The position numbers and the translations under genes are program-made. Positions 46,197 through 53,416 of a stretch of DNA of 53,416 nucleotides are shown here, piece after piece. The notes under the pieces are model-generated. The model had not been told where the DNA came from and ran no database searches. It was given only the letters and a program-made list of their open reading frames with translations. Position 1 is the stretch's first letter; every line of letters starts with the position of its first letter. The stretch lies in NCBI GenBank assembly GCA_036702865.1, contig DATNQD010000079.1, forward strand, positions 1-53,416, in the 5' to 3' direction. Origin of the DNA: Trichocoleus sp. (GTDB lineage: Bacteria > Cyanobacteriota > Cyanobacteriia > Elainellales > Elainellaceae).

Positions 46197-46234
46197 CCTC
46201 TCATTCACTTTTCCCTGACTAGTAACATATTGAT

Positions 46235-46263
46235 CAAAAAAGGGTAGACATCTTGCCTACCCT
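46235..46263 (-). terminator. Intrinsic terminator for the minus-strand Gly/Arg-rich exported protein gene
   Basis: On the minus strand AGGGTAG pairs with CTACCCT and is followed by TTTTTT. It is convergent with the beta-helix gene. Confidence 0.75.
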
Positions 46264-46294
46264 ACTAGAACTTAACCAGTTCATCTAGTCCGAA

Positions 46295-47251
46295 TTACCG
46301 TCTTCGACCTCCAAGACTGCGCGATCGGCTTCCACTGCCAAAGCCACTGCCACTGCCAAAGCCCCGATTTGAGCGGCGGATCTGCGGTGAACTGGGTTTG
46401 TTTGAACGGCGCAAGTTACTGGAACCATAGCCCGAACCCGTCGATCGATTGGAGCGGCGCAAGTTGCTGGAACCATAGCCCGAACCCGTCGAGACGGTGC
46501 GATTAAAGGGTGTGGTAGCCCTGACTTTAGAGCTAACAGAAGGAGTTCTCAGTTGCCCAGTTGTGCGAAATGCCTGACGGTTCCGAACCTCAAGCGGCGG
46601 TGCTTGATAACGGCTGCGATAGCGGCTCGCTGCATCATCGTAAGTTCTACCATATCCGCCAAACCCAGTCAGCGCGACTCCCGGCTGATAGACCGGAGGA
46701 AAATAGTAGTTTGGGCGAAACAGCAGGCTGCCTAACGCTTGCCCTGCCAAGGCTCCAGCAAAAGGCGACCAAAAATTCGACTCCTGCCGAACCACAACGA
46801 CTTCTTGCTGTCCTGTTTGAGGGTTTGCTTGAGTTTCGGTGACGTTATGGACGTACTCAATCTTGAAATCTTCAGTTAAAAACAGCGAAGGTTCATTATT
46901 TTCGACCTTGAGATGGCTCTTTTGCCCTGCCTTAACTTGCTCGTCCGTCAGGCGTGCCATCGGCAAGTTGGTCGTATGGTAAACCGAAGGCTCCCCTGCA
47001 CGGGTATTCAGCAGCATCAGCGAGTATTCGCCGATCGTATCGTCGTAGGTTGCCTGCTGCACCGGATATTCCCCATTGGAGAGGTTGGTCTGCGCTTGAG
47101 CTGTAGCGGTTGGCTGCGTTTGGGGAGCCTTTGCCACCGGATCTCCTGCCACACTACAGGCAACAGTAGACCAGGCAAGGGTCAGGGTCATGGAAACAAG
47201 TAAAAGTTTGCGGAGCATGGTTGTCAGAAATGAACGCATTGAGAAAGGCAT
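46295..47251 (-). CDS. Exported or lipoprotein-like protein with Gly/Ser/Arg repeats, 318 aa
   Basis: The N-terminus is basic and hydrophobic (KLLLVSMTLTLAWSTVACSV), suggesting a signal peptide; the Cys is in a weak lipobox context. A beta-rich middle (about 60-160) is followed by a hydrophobic Gly/Phe segment (about 165-215). The C-terminus has two 16-residue repeats of the type STGSGYGSSNLRRSNR and a Gly/Arg tail. The function is unknown. The start could be 47251, 47239 or 47218; the last gives the most classical signal peptide. It follows the DUF1517 gene after 5 bp. Confidence 0.65.
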   Translation of the reverse strand: MPFSMRSFLTTMLRKLLLVSMTLTLAWSTVACSVAGDPVAKAPQTQPTATAQAQTNLSNGEYPVQQATYDDTIGEYSLMLLNTRAGEPSVYHTTNLPMARLTDEQVKAGQKSHLKVENNEPSLFLTEDFKIEYVHNVTETQANPQTGQQEVVVVRQESNFWSPFAGALAGQALGSLLFRPNYYFPPVYQPGVALTGFGGYGRTYDDAASRYRSRYQAPPLEVRNRQAFRTTGQLRTPSVSSKVRATTPFNRTVSTGSGYGSSNLRRSNRSTGSGYGSSNLRRSNKPSSPQIRRSNRGFGSGSGFGSGSRSRSLGGRRR

Positions 47252-47256
47252 AAGAG

Positions 47257-47856
47257 TTATAGGGGAACCAGTTCAGGAAAGTTGAGTAAAAGTTGATCAT
47301 CGGTGAGTTCATCACCCAGGCGGGCAGGCGAAAAGTGAACTTGAATTGCTCTTATCCGCCCAGAGTAATGTAGATTGATCAAGGCTTTCAGTCCAGCTTT
47401 CAGGCTGCTGGTGCTGGCGAGATCGGTCTCTAGTCGCGGTTCTTCGCCTTCATAAGCTGCCGTCAGAATGACCACTAGATTCTGCGTCACGGGAATTGAG
47501 AAAGGTTCATCTGGTTCAAGGTCTACCTCATCCGGGGCAGTGCCATAACGCTGAGCAGAATCTGTAAACAGTTCGGTCACATAGTTATCCGCTTCTCCTT
47601 CGTCCCAGAAAACATCGCCTTCATTTGCAGCAGATTGCCAGTAGATGTCGTATTGCAGCAGTGACTCACAAATCTGCACCAAGCCTTCGCCTAACGCTTC
47701 TAAGTCTCCCTCCGCTCCGATCGCTTCCTGCGCTGCCCGGTTTAACACTCCTAGCAGAGGCGCAACTTCGCTACCTGCCAAATGCACAAACACTCGGCTG
47801 ATAGTAATTCTGGTCTTTCCAGTAAACTGATTGAATCGATCGCGCCAAGATGTCAT
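47257..47856 (-). CDS. DUF1517-family protein
   Basis: A 199-aa protein matching the C-terminal part of DUF1517, a cyanobacterial/chloroplast family. The key segment is QNLVVILTAAYEGEEPRLET (about 125-144), followed by a helix and the terminal DELTDDQLLLNFPELVPL. Unlike many members it has no N-terminal membrane helix or Gly-rich part, so it is probably soluble. It probably forms an operon with the exported protein just downstream. The function is unknown. Confidence 0.75.
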   Translation of the reverse strand: MTSWRDRFNQFTGKTRITISRVFVHLAGSEVAPLLGVLNRAAQEAIGAEGDLEALGEGLVQICESLLQYDIYWQSAANEGDVFWDEGEADNYVTELFTDSAQRYGTAPDEVDLEPDEPFSIPVTQNLVVILTAAYEGEEPRLETDLASTSSLKAGLKALINLHYSGRIRAIQVHFSPARLGDELTDDQLLLNFPELVPL

Positions 47857-48030
47857 GCTCGTTCTCCAACAATCCGATTGGTTGAGTGACTAGAGGACGG
47901 GTCACAGCAGAGCGAAGTTTAGCTTTTGTAACTTCTGCCTAACTCCTACTTTAGAAACAACAGCAGCAATTGCCGTCTATCTCTGGTTTAGCTGATCGTT
48001 TGTTGGTTGTACTTCACCCAATCGGCTCAC

Positions 48031-48101
48031 CAGATAGGAGGTGAGAGAACCCTGTCACAGACCTCCCACCCCTCTACCCTCTGTTAACTGTCTCCTATCT
48101 G
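48031..48101. repeat. 10-bp inverted repeat with nested direct repeats
   Basis: CAGATAGGAG (48031-48040) matches CTCCTATCTG (48092-48101) perfectly, 51 bp apart, and GGAGGT and ACCTCC can pair inside. CTGTTAACTGT occurs at 48081-48091 and 48106-48116. It lies between the HEAT gene end and the DUF1517 gene start. It could be a structured leader, terminator or dispersed element. Confidence 0.5.
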
Positions 48102-48108
48102 TTATCTG

Positions 48109-48894
48109 TTAACTGTTTCCGATTCCTTGTCCCAATTTGCTTAATGCCAAAATCGCTTGCGATCGCACATCTGCATCTGCATCCTGGCTCAAATGGTTTA
48201 GTCGATCGATTACATCCTGGTTGATTTGTCCTGGATGCTTTGCTGCGAGTTCTCCCAACTCAAAAACTGCTGCCACCCGCACTGTACTATCTGAATGATC
48301 CAGTGATTGCAAAACGTGAGACAAGATGCTTTCTGAATGCGGCTGCTCTAACTGAGCAATTTCTGCAATGAGACCGAGGCGATCGGCAGCTTCAGGCTTT
48401 TCCTCTGCTGTCTGCTGGATTTCCCGAAGTTCTGGATCAGTGGGAATTAAGTCGGGTACAGTGACTTCTTCAGTTTGAGGATGCATCAGTTCACTAACTG
48501 TTAATGAGACTGCCAAAGGCACATCCACCTCAGACTCTAGCGGAATGGGTTGTTCAACAATAGATGATGGCGCTGCCATGGGTCGTACATCGAGATCCGC
48601 CGATCGGAGCGGCACTAGGTCATTTGGTGAATTTTGTCCGGCATCTTCTGAAGCGATCGCCCGATCAGGGGTGGTTTGATTAGCATTTTGATCAACGGTT
48701 TGATCGCCTGTTTCTGAAGATTGAGTTTTTAAATTATTTGCTAAATCAAGATTTTTTGCTGAATTGGTTGTGCCAGTGGAATTTGTAATGGAATTAGAAG
48801 AACGAACATTCTGCCGCTTTTTCCAAGCTCGATTTGCTGCAAAAAAAGCTGTAACTAACCCGTATAAGAGCAAGCTAATCCAAACTATTTTCAT
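48109..48894 (-). CDS. Membrane-anchored HEAT-repeat protein, 261 aa
   Basis: One N-terminal membrane helix (IVWISLLLYGLVTAFFAA, about 3-20) is followed by an Asn/Thr-rich, then acidic disordered linker (about 30-175). Two to three HEAT/ARM-like repeats occupy the C-terminus (HSDSTVRVAAVFELGELAAK and DADADVRSQAILALSKLGQG). The repeats suggest protein-protein interaction near the membrane. The function is unknown. Confidence 0.75.
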   Translation of the reverse strand: MKIVWISLLLYGLVTAFFAANRAWKKRQNVRSSNSITNSTGTTNSAKNLDLANNLKTQSSETGDQTVDQNANQTTPDRAIASEDAGQNSPNDLVPLRSADLDVRPMAAPSSIVEQPIPLESEVDVPLAVSLTVSELMHPQTEEVTVPDLIPTDPELREIQQTAEEKPEAADRLGLIAEIAQLEQPHSESILSHVLQSLDHSDSTVRVAAVFELGELAAKHPGQINQDVIDRLNHLSQDADADVRSQAILALSKLGQGIGNS

Positions 48895-49202
48895 AATGTG
48901 ATAAATCCCAGGTTACTGCTAAGTAGAGCAGAACTTTTCTTTTAAGGGTCAGGCAGTGAAATGCCAGATCGCGCTGTTCTTCACACCATATTAAGGAGGT
49001 CAAGATTTGCGGTATTGTGCAATTTCTCCACCTTTAACCCAGATTTTTGTCAGTCTAGTCTGTTCCTCTACTTATCTTTCATTTCAAGCAACTTTACAAG
49101 AACTGGCATCCAACTTACTGAGGAGATTTAACAAGGGAGTCTATTTTAGATGTTTCAATTAAGCTGAATTAAGTTCAGTTAAATAGACTGAATTGTCGCA
49201 GG
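48895..49202. other. Intergenic region
   Basis: A 308-bp gap between two minus-strand genes. It contains no open frame or clear repeat. TTAAGGAGGTCA lies near 48993-49004 on the plus strand but leads to no gene. Confidence 0.5.
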
Positions 49203-50672
49203 CTAGGGTGAAGGAGTTGGTGAAGTAGGGGGAGGCGGTTCAGAAATAATACCGGGCGAAGCGCGATCGGGCTTTTCAGGGCTGTTTGATGAATTATCAG
49301 GTGAGGGGGTCACTTCGGGCGATGGTGAAGGCAGGGTTGGAGGTGAAGGCTCTGCAATTGGCGTAGGGCTGCTGGTGGTGGTTGCAGGATCAGTTGTGGT
49401 GGTGGTGGCAGCAGGTGATTCCTCAGGACTGGGAGATGCATCCGGAGATTGAATGGGTTCGGGCGATTCGATCGCTTCAGGAGAAGGAGTAGCGCTAGGA
49501 GAGGCTTCCACGCTGGGAATTTCGAGCGGGCTAGGTCGGACAGGTTCTCGAATAACCGGACGCTCGACGGGCTGAGTTGGCGGTTCAACAGGAGAAGGTT
49601 CAACCTTCAAAGGCATATGTTTTGGCGGATTTAGCACAATTCCCAATGCTGCGGCAATGACGCCCCCAATCACTCCAGCGCCCAGGAAGACTTTTAACAG
49701 CCCTGAAGACTGCTGTGGCACAACAGAAATTGGACGTGCCGAAATGACTGGGTTTTGAGTCGATCGGCCAGAACGTTGATAGGGAGCAACCGCCACTGTT
49801 GCAGTATGTCCTGACGCCGCAGGCTGAGTTGCAACGGGTACAACTGCATCAAGTGAGGCGTAGTGAGGCAGGAGAGCCAGCCATTGCTCAACGGTTGCGG
49901 GACGATAGCGAGACTCAACTGCCATCCCCCGGATCACAGCCTGATTCACCGACAAACTGAGGTCAGGACGGATATCAAGCGGCGTCGGCATATGTTCTCG
50001 ATCGCGCAGAATGGAGGCGACGGGCGTATGAGCCGTTAGCAGTGCATAGAGCGTTGCTGCTAGACCATAAACATCGGTGGCAGGAGTTCGCTTGCCCTGA
50101 GAAAGATATTGCTCGATCGGGGCATATCCAGCAGAGATAAAGCTTGTATGGGTTTGGGTGCGATCGGCAGTAAACTCACGAGCAATGCCAAAGTCAATCA
50201 AAATGACTTGCTGAGTTCCCTGTCGCAAAATAATGTTTTCCGGCTTAACGTCTCGATGTAATAGCCCACTGCGATGAACCACCTGAAGCGCAGCCCCAAT
50301 CTGCCGGATGTAGTGAATGGCAACGGGTTCTGGCAAGGGACGCTCGGGAAAAACGACGGTTTGGAGCGTTTGCCCCGGCACATAGTCCATGACGAGGTAG
50401 GGCAACCCTTCCTCAACAAAGAAATCATTGACGCGCACAATATTGGGATGGACACAAATTGCCAGACGACGAGCCTCATCCTGAAATTTGCGCTGAAGTT
50501 CGTCAAAGTTTTGCTGATCCAGTCCGGCAAAGATATTTAAGGTTTTAATCACCACTGCCTGATTGAGCAGATGATGCGTTGCCTTAAAAGTAATACCAAA
50601 TCCACCCTGACCAATAACGTGATCAAGGGTATATTTTCCCCCTTGCAAAGTTTTGCCGACTAGCGTATTCAT
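49203..50672 (-). CDS. Membrane-anchored Ser/Thr protein kinase (PknB/Spk type)
   Basis: A 489-aa kinase. The catalytic domain (about 12-275) has the Gly loop [11 protein letters not shown] (21-31), the Lys of VVIKTL (43), HRDVKPEN (139-146, catalytic D141) and DFG (160-162). The APE motif is replaced by API in GYAPIEQY, as in other cyanobacterial kinases. A membrane helix ([20 protein letters not shown], about 325-344) is followed by a Pro/Ser/Thr-rich tail facing the other side of the membrane. ATG at 50672 is used; GTG at 50681 is an alternative. LexA-like boxes lie 228 bp upstream, shared with the opposite cluster. Confidence 0.93.
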   Translation of the reverse strand: MNTLVGKTLQGGKYTLDHVIGQGGFGITFKATHHLLNQAVVIKTLNIFAGLDQQNFDELQRKFQDEARRLAICVHPNIVRVNDFFVEEGLPYLVMDYVPGQTLQTVVFPERPLPEPVAIHYIRQIGAALQVVHRSGLLHRDVKPENIILRQGTQQVILIDFGIAREFTADRTQTHTSFISAGYAPIEQYLSQGKRTPATDVYGLAATLYALLTAHTPVASILRDREHMPTPLDIRPDLSLSVNQAVIRGMAVESRYRPATVEQWLALLPHYASLDAVVPVATQPAASGHTATVAVAPYQRSGRSTQNPVISARPISVVPQQSSGLLKVFLGAGVIGGVIAAALGIVLNPPKHMPLKVEPSPVEPPTQPVERPVIREPVRPSPLEIPSVEASPSATPSPEAIESPEPIQSPDASPSPEESPAATTTTTDPATTTSSPTPIAEPSPPTLPSPSPEVTPSPDNSSNSPEKPDRASPGIISEPPPPTSPTPSP

Positions 50673-50714
50673 GGCTCCCACGTCTAACTGCCTGCCTGCC
50701 TGACTTCGGATCTA

Positions 50715-50744
50715 CTGTAACTGAACCTGGCTGTAACTGAACCT
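50715..50744 (+). repeat. 16-bp period direct repeat
   Basis: CTGTAACTGAACCT occurs at 50715-50728 and 50731-50744, near the kinase start. Confidence 0.8.
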
Positions 50745-50899
50745 AGTCACTCCTGATAGATTGATTCAGTTTACGATCGCCCCCTCCTTTTCAGCCAGTA
50801 AAAATACTTGTACTTTTCTTGTCAATCTCTTGAAATCTTTTATTTATCAGGCTTCTAGCAATTTTTCACTAAATTTGCCTAAAATTCCACCGGGAACAT

Positions 50900-50933
50900 A
50901 GTACACAGGTACTAAATATGGTATGTTTGTACT
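50900..50933 (+). promoter_or_regulatory. Tandem LexA-type boxes
   Basis: AGTACACAGGTACT (50900-50913) fits the cyanobacterial LexA consensus RGTACNNNDGTWCB perfectly on both strands. GGTATGTTTGTACT (50920-50933) fits with one mismatch (GTAT for GTAC). The start-to-start distance is 20 bp, about two helical turns. They lie in the 495-bp divergent gap between the kinase (228 bp away) and the four-gene plus-strand cluster (235 bp away). The rest of the gap shows a 5-bp GCAAG/CTTGC stem near 50952-50985 and no gene. Confidence 0.5.
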
Positions 50934-51167
50934 AACAAAAATTAGATAGCGCAAGTCGAGCTGCTTTAGAGCGTTCGCGCTTGCAAATTTTCGTATTGAA
51001 GCTATTCCATCTTCTATCGATATTTCAACTCATCGTGACCAGAAATCCATTTGGGAAGCTGGGCTGACTTTGAGCAACCTTCCTCAATGAATTCGCGTAA
51101 TGGCGCGATCGACACATTTCCCTAATTCAATCCTTTTCCTCTGCCCCACCACTTGCCCAACAGAACC

Positions 51168-52214
51168 ATGAACGAAACTCAAACTGAAATCAAAGCAATC
51201 AAGGCGGAACTCCAGGCAATTCAAGCACATTCTCATCCTTTGCACCGATCGCCATCTGCCCCTCCGCCTTCCCCCCAAGATACTGAAATCGCTGAATTTG
51301 CTCCTCCTTCCAATCCTTTTCCGCCACTCAATCCTGCCACTCCCGCTCGACCTGCTCGCGCTGCTTCTCAACCGATCGCACCCCTTCTGAATGTCCCGCC
51401 TGCTGAACCAACCTCTGCTCAGGAACGATGGCAATCTCGTGATGCTTCCTTGTCGTCCTCGATGCAGCGACTCAGGCAACTGCAAACTCCTCCTATTCCC
51501 TCTGCCTCAGAGCAACAGCTTCAAGCCTCTCTACGACTTTTGGAAGCTCAGGCAAAGCACATCAATCATCTATCACGGACTCAAGAAGCCGCAATTCGAG
51601 AACTCCAGACGATCGCACAACAGGTCGAGCGAGAATGGCAGGCAGTTGAGCAAGTGCAAAATGACTGGGCAGGACAACCCATAACCCCCTCTCCTGGCCC
51701 CCTCTGGTCAGCCTGCGAATATCAAGCCATTACTTTGCCGCATGTTGCCGAACGCGATCAGGGTGGGTTTCAGTTAGGAACCAGGGCGATCGACCTAACG
51801 CAGGCATATCGCGATGCGGCTGAAACTGCCCAAACCCTTCGTCAGCGACAAGAGCAGACGCAAACCACGCCTCGACCTCGCAAACGATCGCGTCCATTCT
51901 GGGCGAAATACCTACAACAGTGGTTGCCGAGCCATGCCGAGCCAGCAACGACCCTCAAAGCTTCTACTCCCTCAGACCCGTTCACGCTGCAAGAAACCCT
52001 CACCCTTCTGGTCGGAGCTGCTTTAACCCGTATCCTGCTCGATCTGCTTCTACAAGCCTTTCCGCTTTTGTGGCTCCCAACAATGCTATTGCTCATTGCA
52101 CCTGCCCTTTTCGCGGCTTACCGTTCCACAACACAACCACAAACTGGAATTGTTTGGGGCTATCGCCTCTGTATGATCATGCTCGGCTTACTGATTGGTG
52201 GCAGGCTGGGCTAG
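51168..52214 (+). CDS. Coiled-coil membrane protein, 348 aa, unknown
   Basis: The N-terminus (ETQTEIKAIKAELQAIQ) is a heptad-like helix, followed by a Pro-rich linker (about 30-90), a second long helical part (about 105-165), and a polar segment with GTRAIDLTQAYRDAAETAQ. Two or three hydrophobic segments occupy the last 75 residues (LTLLVGAALTRILLDLLL, LPTMLLLIAPALFAAY, LCMIMLGLLIGG). It has no signal peptide, so the N-terminal body is cytoplasmic. ATG at 51168 is chosen over TTG 51153. I do not recognise a family. It heads a four-gene cluster downstream of tandem LexA-like boxes. Confidence 0.7.
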   Translation: MNETQTEIKAIKAELQAIQAHSHPLHRSPSAPPPSPQDTEIAEFAPPSNPFPPLNPATPARPARAASQPIAPLLNVPPAEPTSAQERWQSRDASLSSSMQRLRQLQTPPIPSASEQQLQASLRLLEAQAKHINHLSRTQEAAIRELQTIAQQVEREWQAVEQVQNDWAGQPITPSPGPLWSACEYQAITLPHVAERDQGGFQLGTRAIDLTQAYRDAAETAQTLRQRQEQTQTTPRPRKRSRPFWAKYLQQWLPSHAEPATTLKASTPSDPFTLQETLTLLVGAALTRILLDLLLQAFPLLWLPTMLLLIAPALFAAYRSTTQPQTGIVWGYRLCMIMLGLLIGGRLG

Positions 52215-52326
52215 AGGATATATTTCCTCTCCCAAAACCTCTTCAAACTTTCCTTCAAACCCTTCAAAATCGGCTGACATTTCTTACCGTCTGCCTCCCT
52301 ATCCACCTGTTTACCGGAGAATCACC

Positions 52327-52422
52327 ATGAGTGCCGTACTTTTAGGAGCCGCATGGCTACTGTTTGTGTTGTCTTGTTTTGTCCATCTGGCATGGGAGAA
52401 CGGCAACGATGAGACAGCCTGA
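52327..52422 (+). CDS. 31-residue single-TM peptide
   Basis: ATG at 52327 has GGAG 8 nt upstream. The product MSAVLLGAAWLLFVLSCFVH is one membrane helix and it ends ENGNDETA. Its stop overlaps the next gene by 14 bp, and the next gene has its own ribosome binding site inside it, so translation coupling is likely. It is below the usual gene-calling length. The size and single helix resemble holin-like or regulatory small membrane peptides, but this is only inference. Confidence 0.5.
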   Translation: MSAVLLGAAWLLFVLSCFVHLAWENGNDETA

Positions 52423-52807
52423 ATCCCAAAAAGTAAATCCCAATTTTATTGTCATTGGCGGCTTAGTGCTTGGAATTGTCGCTTTACTGTTTGATGTCCA
52501 GCGGGTTGTGCCACTCGATCGCAGGGTCAGCCGTCCTGAAAACTGCCAGGGTGACATCAACGAAGGCGTTGTGATTTCAAGAGAACAGCTAGCTCAATTT
52601 CTCACTATTTCTGAGCGAGACACCAAGGCAAAAGTACAGGAAATTCTACAAGCTCCTTACTGCCAACTCCCCACAATCGAAGTTCGGGCAGAAGCAAAGG
52701 CAGAACGGGCAGTTTATCCTCTCGCTTTTGATCCTCAAACCTGGCTCGTCGTTCTTTATGAAGGAGACGAATACGCCGGATATCAGTTCCGCTTCCAGCA
52801 TCAGTAA
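52409..52807 (+). CDS. Single-TM protein with conserved soluble domain, 132 aa
   Basis: One N-terminal membrane helix (FIVIGGLVLGIVALLF, about 13-28) is followed by a soluble domain of about 100 residues containing ISREQLAQFLTISERDTKAK and WLVVLYEGDEYAGYQF. The density of conserved-looking aromatic and charged residues suggests a real family, but I cannot name it. ATG at 52409 has GGGAGAA about 9 nt upstream. It overlaps the 31-residue gene, and the fourth cluster gene follows after 68 bp. Confidence 0.7.
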   Translation: MRQPESQKVNPNFIVIGGLVLGIVALLFDVQRVVPLDRRVSRPENCQGDINEGVVISREQLAQFLTISERDTKAKVQEILQAPYCQLPTIEVRAEAKAERAVYPLAFDPQTWLVVLYEGDEYAGYQFRFQHQ

Positions 52808-52875
52808 AGACTTTTTTTGATTTTTGCTCCCCCGATCGCCCACTCTCTTTTCCTGCAAACGTTTCTGCAAGATCA

Positions 52876-53416
52876 ATGAAACACTTGACTTTCCTGCTGT
52901 TCTGGCTCTCTGTCCTGCTGCTCGGTAGCCCTGCTCAAGCGGCTGACCCCCTTGACTCCAGCTTCAACTCTGCCCAACCCCTTGCGGCTCAAACCACAAT
53001 CGCTGAGGCAAAACAAACTGCTCAAACGAATCTGCTTTATATCCCCGACCCCAATGCTCCTGTTGGCGCAAGTGACAAAACAAATGACCTCCCTCCCCCA
53101 CCGGACAACCCCACTGAACCGCCGATCGCTCCAACCCCCATCCCTCCAACCCCATCCACCAGCCCCAAACCCAAACCGATCGCGCTTACCTTCACTCTCC
53201 CCGCTCCCCTTGCCGCTGCTTCTGCCTCGTCTCCCTCATCTCCCCCTGCTTCTCCGCCTCCCCGCTCCCCCGCTTCCCTTGCCGCTGCCTCCCTCGACTC
53301 CCTCTTCGCTGGCGACTCCAACTCCCTCGTTGCAAAAGCCGTTGGTGCTGCTGAAGGAACTCGAACTCCAGATGGCAACCGCAATCCTGCTTACTATGGT
53401 CATGTTGACCCAGGGA
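52876..53416 (+). CDS. Secreted Pro-rich protein, partial (runs off the window)
   Basis: The frame is open to the window end, about 180 residues so far. The N-terminus MKHLTFLLFWLSVLLLGS is a signal peptide, with cleavage likely after AQA in SPAQAAD near residue 22. A disordered Pro/Ser/Ala linker (about 65-145) leads to a globular start: LVAKAVGAAEGTRTPDGNRN followed by PAYYGHVDPG. The AEGT...YGHxDPG pattern recalls lysozyme-like domains in which the Glu of EGT is catalytic, but this similarity is not verified. ATG 52876 has no strong ribosome binding site. Confidence 0.65.
   Translation, partial: MKHLTFLLFWLSVLLLGSPAQAADPLDSSFNSAQPLAAQTTIAEAKQTAQTNLLYIPDPNAPVGASDKTNDLPPPPDNPTEPPIAPTPIPPTPSTSPKPKPIALTFTLPAPLAAASASSPSSPPASPPPRSPASLAAASLDSLFAGDSNSLVAKAVGAAEGTRTPDGNRNPAYYGHVDPG

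Noticed and set aside
50901-50932. NtcA sites in the kinase/cluster gap
   Set aside because: GTA and TAC here are separated by six bases in both copies, not eight; the pattern fits LexA better.
1-53416. Mobile element, prophage, tRNA, rRNA or CRISPR array
   Set aside because: I looked for transposase-like frames, tRNA-like T-arms, and regularly spaced repeats with spacers; the repeats found are tandem units without spacers, and no such element was supported.

Overview
The window reads as chromosomal DNA of a cyanobacterium. CGATCG/GCGATCGC (HIP1-type) words are very frequent on both strands, and many genes are of cyanobacterial type: a large acidic protein with the cyanobacterial 'LELAKQGDPQAIAALMNQSL' N-terminal domain, a DUF92/VTE6-type kinase of phytol salvage, a TIGR03492-type lipid-A-disaccharide-synthase-like protein, a DUF1517 protein, a Uma2 nuclease, a pentapeptide-repeat membrane protein and a Spk-type Ser/Thr kinase. 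A filamentous non-heterocystous (Leptolyngbya-like) host is only my impression. I see no insertion sequence, prophage, tRNA, rRNA or CRISPR array.

Layout. 1-836: no confident gene. 0.8-9.4 kb: a VOC-fold dioxygenase-like protein, a 1971-residue acidic repeat protein on the minus strand, and a GH57 alpha-glucan branching enzyme. 9.6-18 kb: a small membrane protein, a fused two-NBD oligopeptide ABC ATPase, a voltage-sensor-type K+ channel, a DMT exporter, DUF92, the TIGR03492 protein and a pentapeptide membrane protein. 18-28 kb: purM, a small exported protein followed by recJ with a long C-terminal extension, Uma2, an HtpX-like protease, a cysteine desulfurase and an S9 peptidase. 28-33 kb: a 55-residue membrane protein, the bifunctional proline-catabolic PutA, and small genes including a truncated SPOR-like fragment. 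33-36 kb: a MocR-type regulator divergent from a GNAT acetyltransferase and a flavin-binding PNPOx-like protein.

36-43.5 kb is a purine-degradation divergon. On the minus strand lie xdhA, xdhB, a tyrosine/dual-specificity phosphatase and xdhC. On the plus strand lie an FAD urate hydroxylase (hpxO type) and 5-hydroxyisourate hydrolase. Together they cover hypoxanthine/xanthine to urate to 5-hydroxyisourate to OHCU. OHCU decarboxylase is not in the window. The 474-bp divergent promoter region carries a perfect extended NtcA-type site (TGTA-N8-TACA) and, 19 bp away, a 15-bp palindrome TGTATACTGTATACA. This suggests nitrogen control plus a local repressor.

43.6-53.4 kb: small conserved proteins, a beta-helix protein with RTX-like repeats, an exported Gly/Ser/Arg-rich protein, DUF1517, a HEAT-repeat membrane protein, a Ser/Thr kinase with a membrane anchor, and a plus-strand cluster of four genes. 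That cluster comprises a coiled-coil membrane protein, a 31-residue TM peptide, a single-TM protein overlapping it, and a secreted Pro-rich protein that runs off the window.

The most interesting signals are regulatory. Two intergenic sites match the published cyanobacterial LexA consensus RGTACNNNDGTWCB perfectly: one just upstream of the exported-protein/recJ pair, and one, with a near-perfect second copy 20 bp away, between the kinase and the terminal four-gene cluster. That cluster is the best candidate here for an undescribed system, but its function cannot be read from sequence alone.
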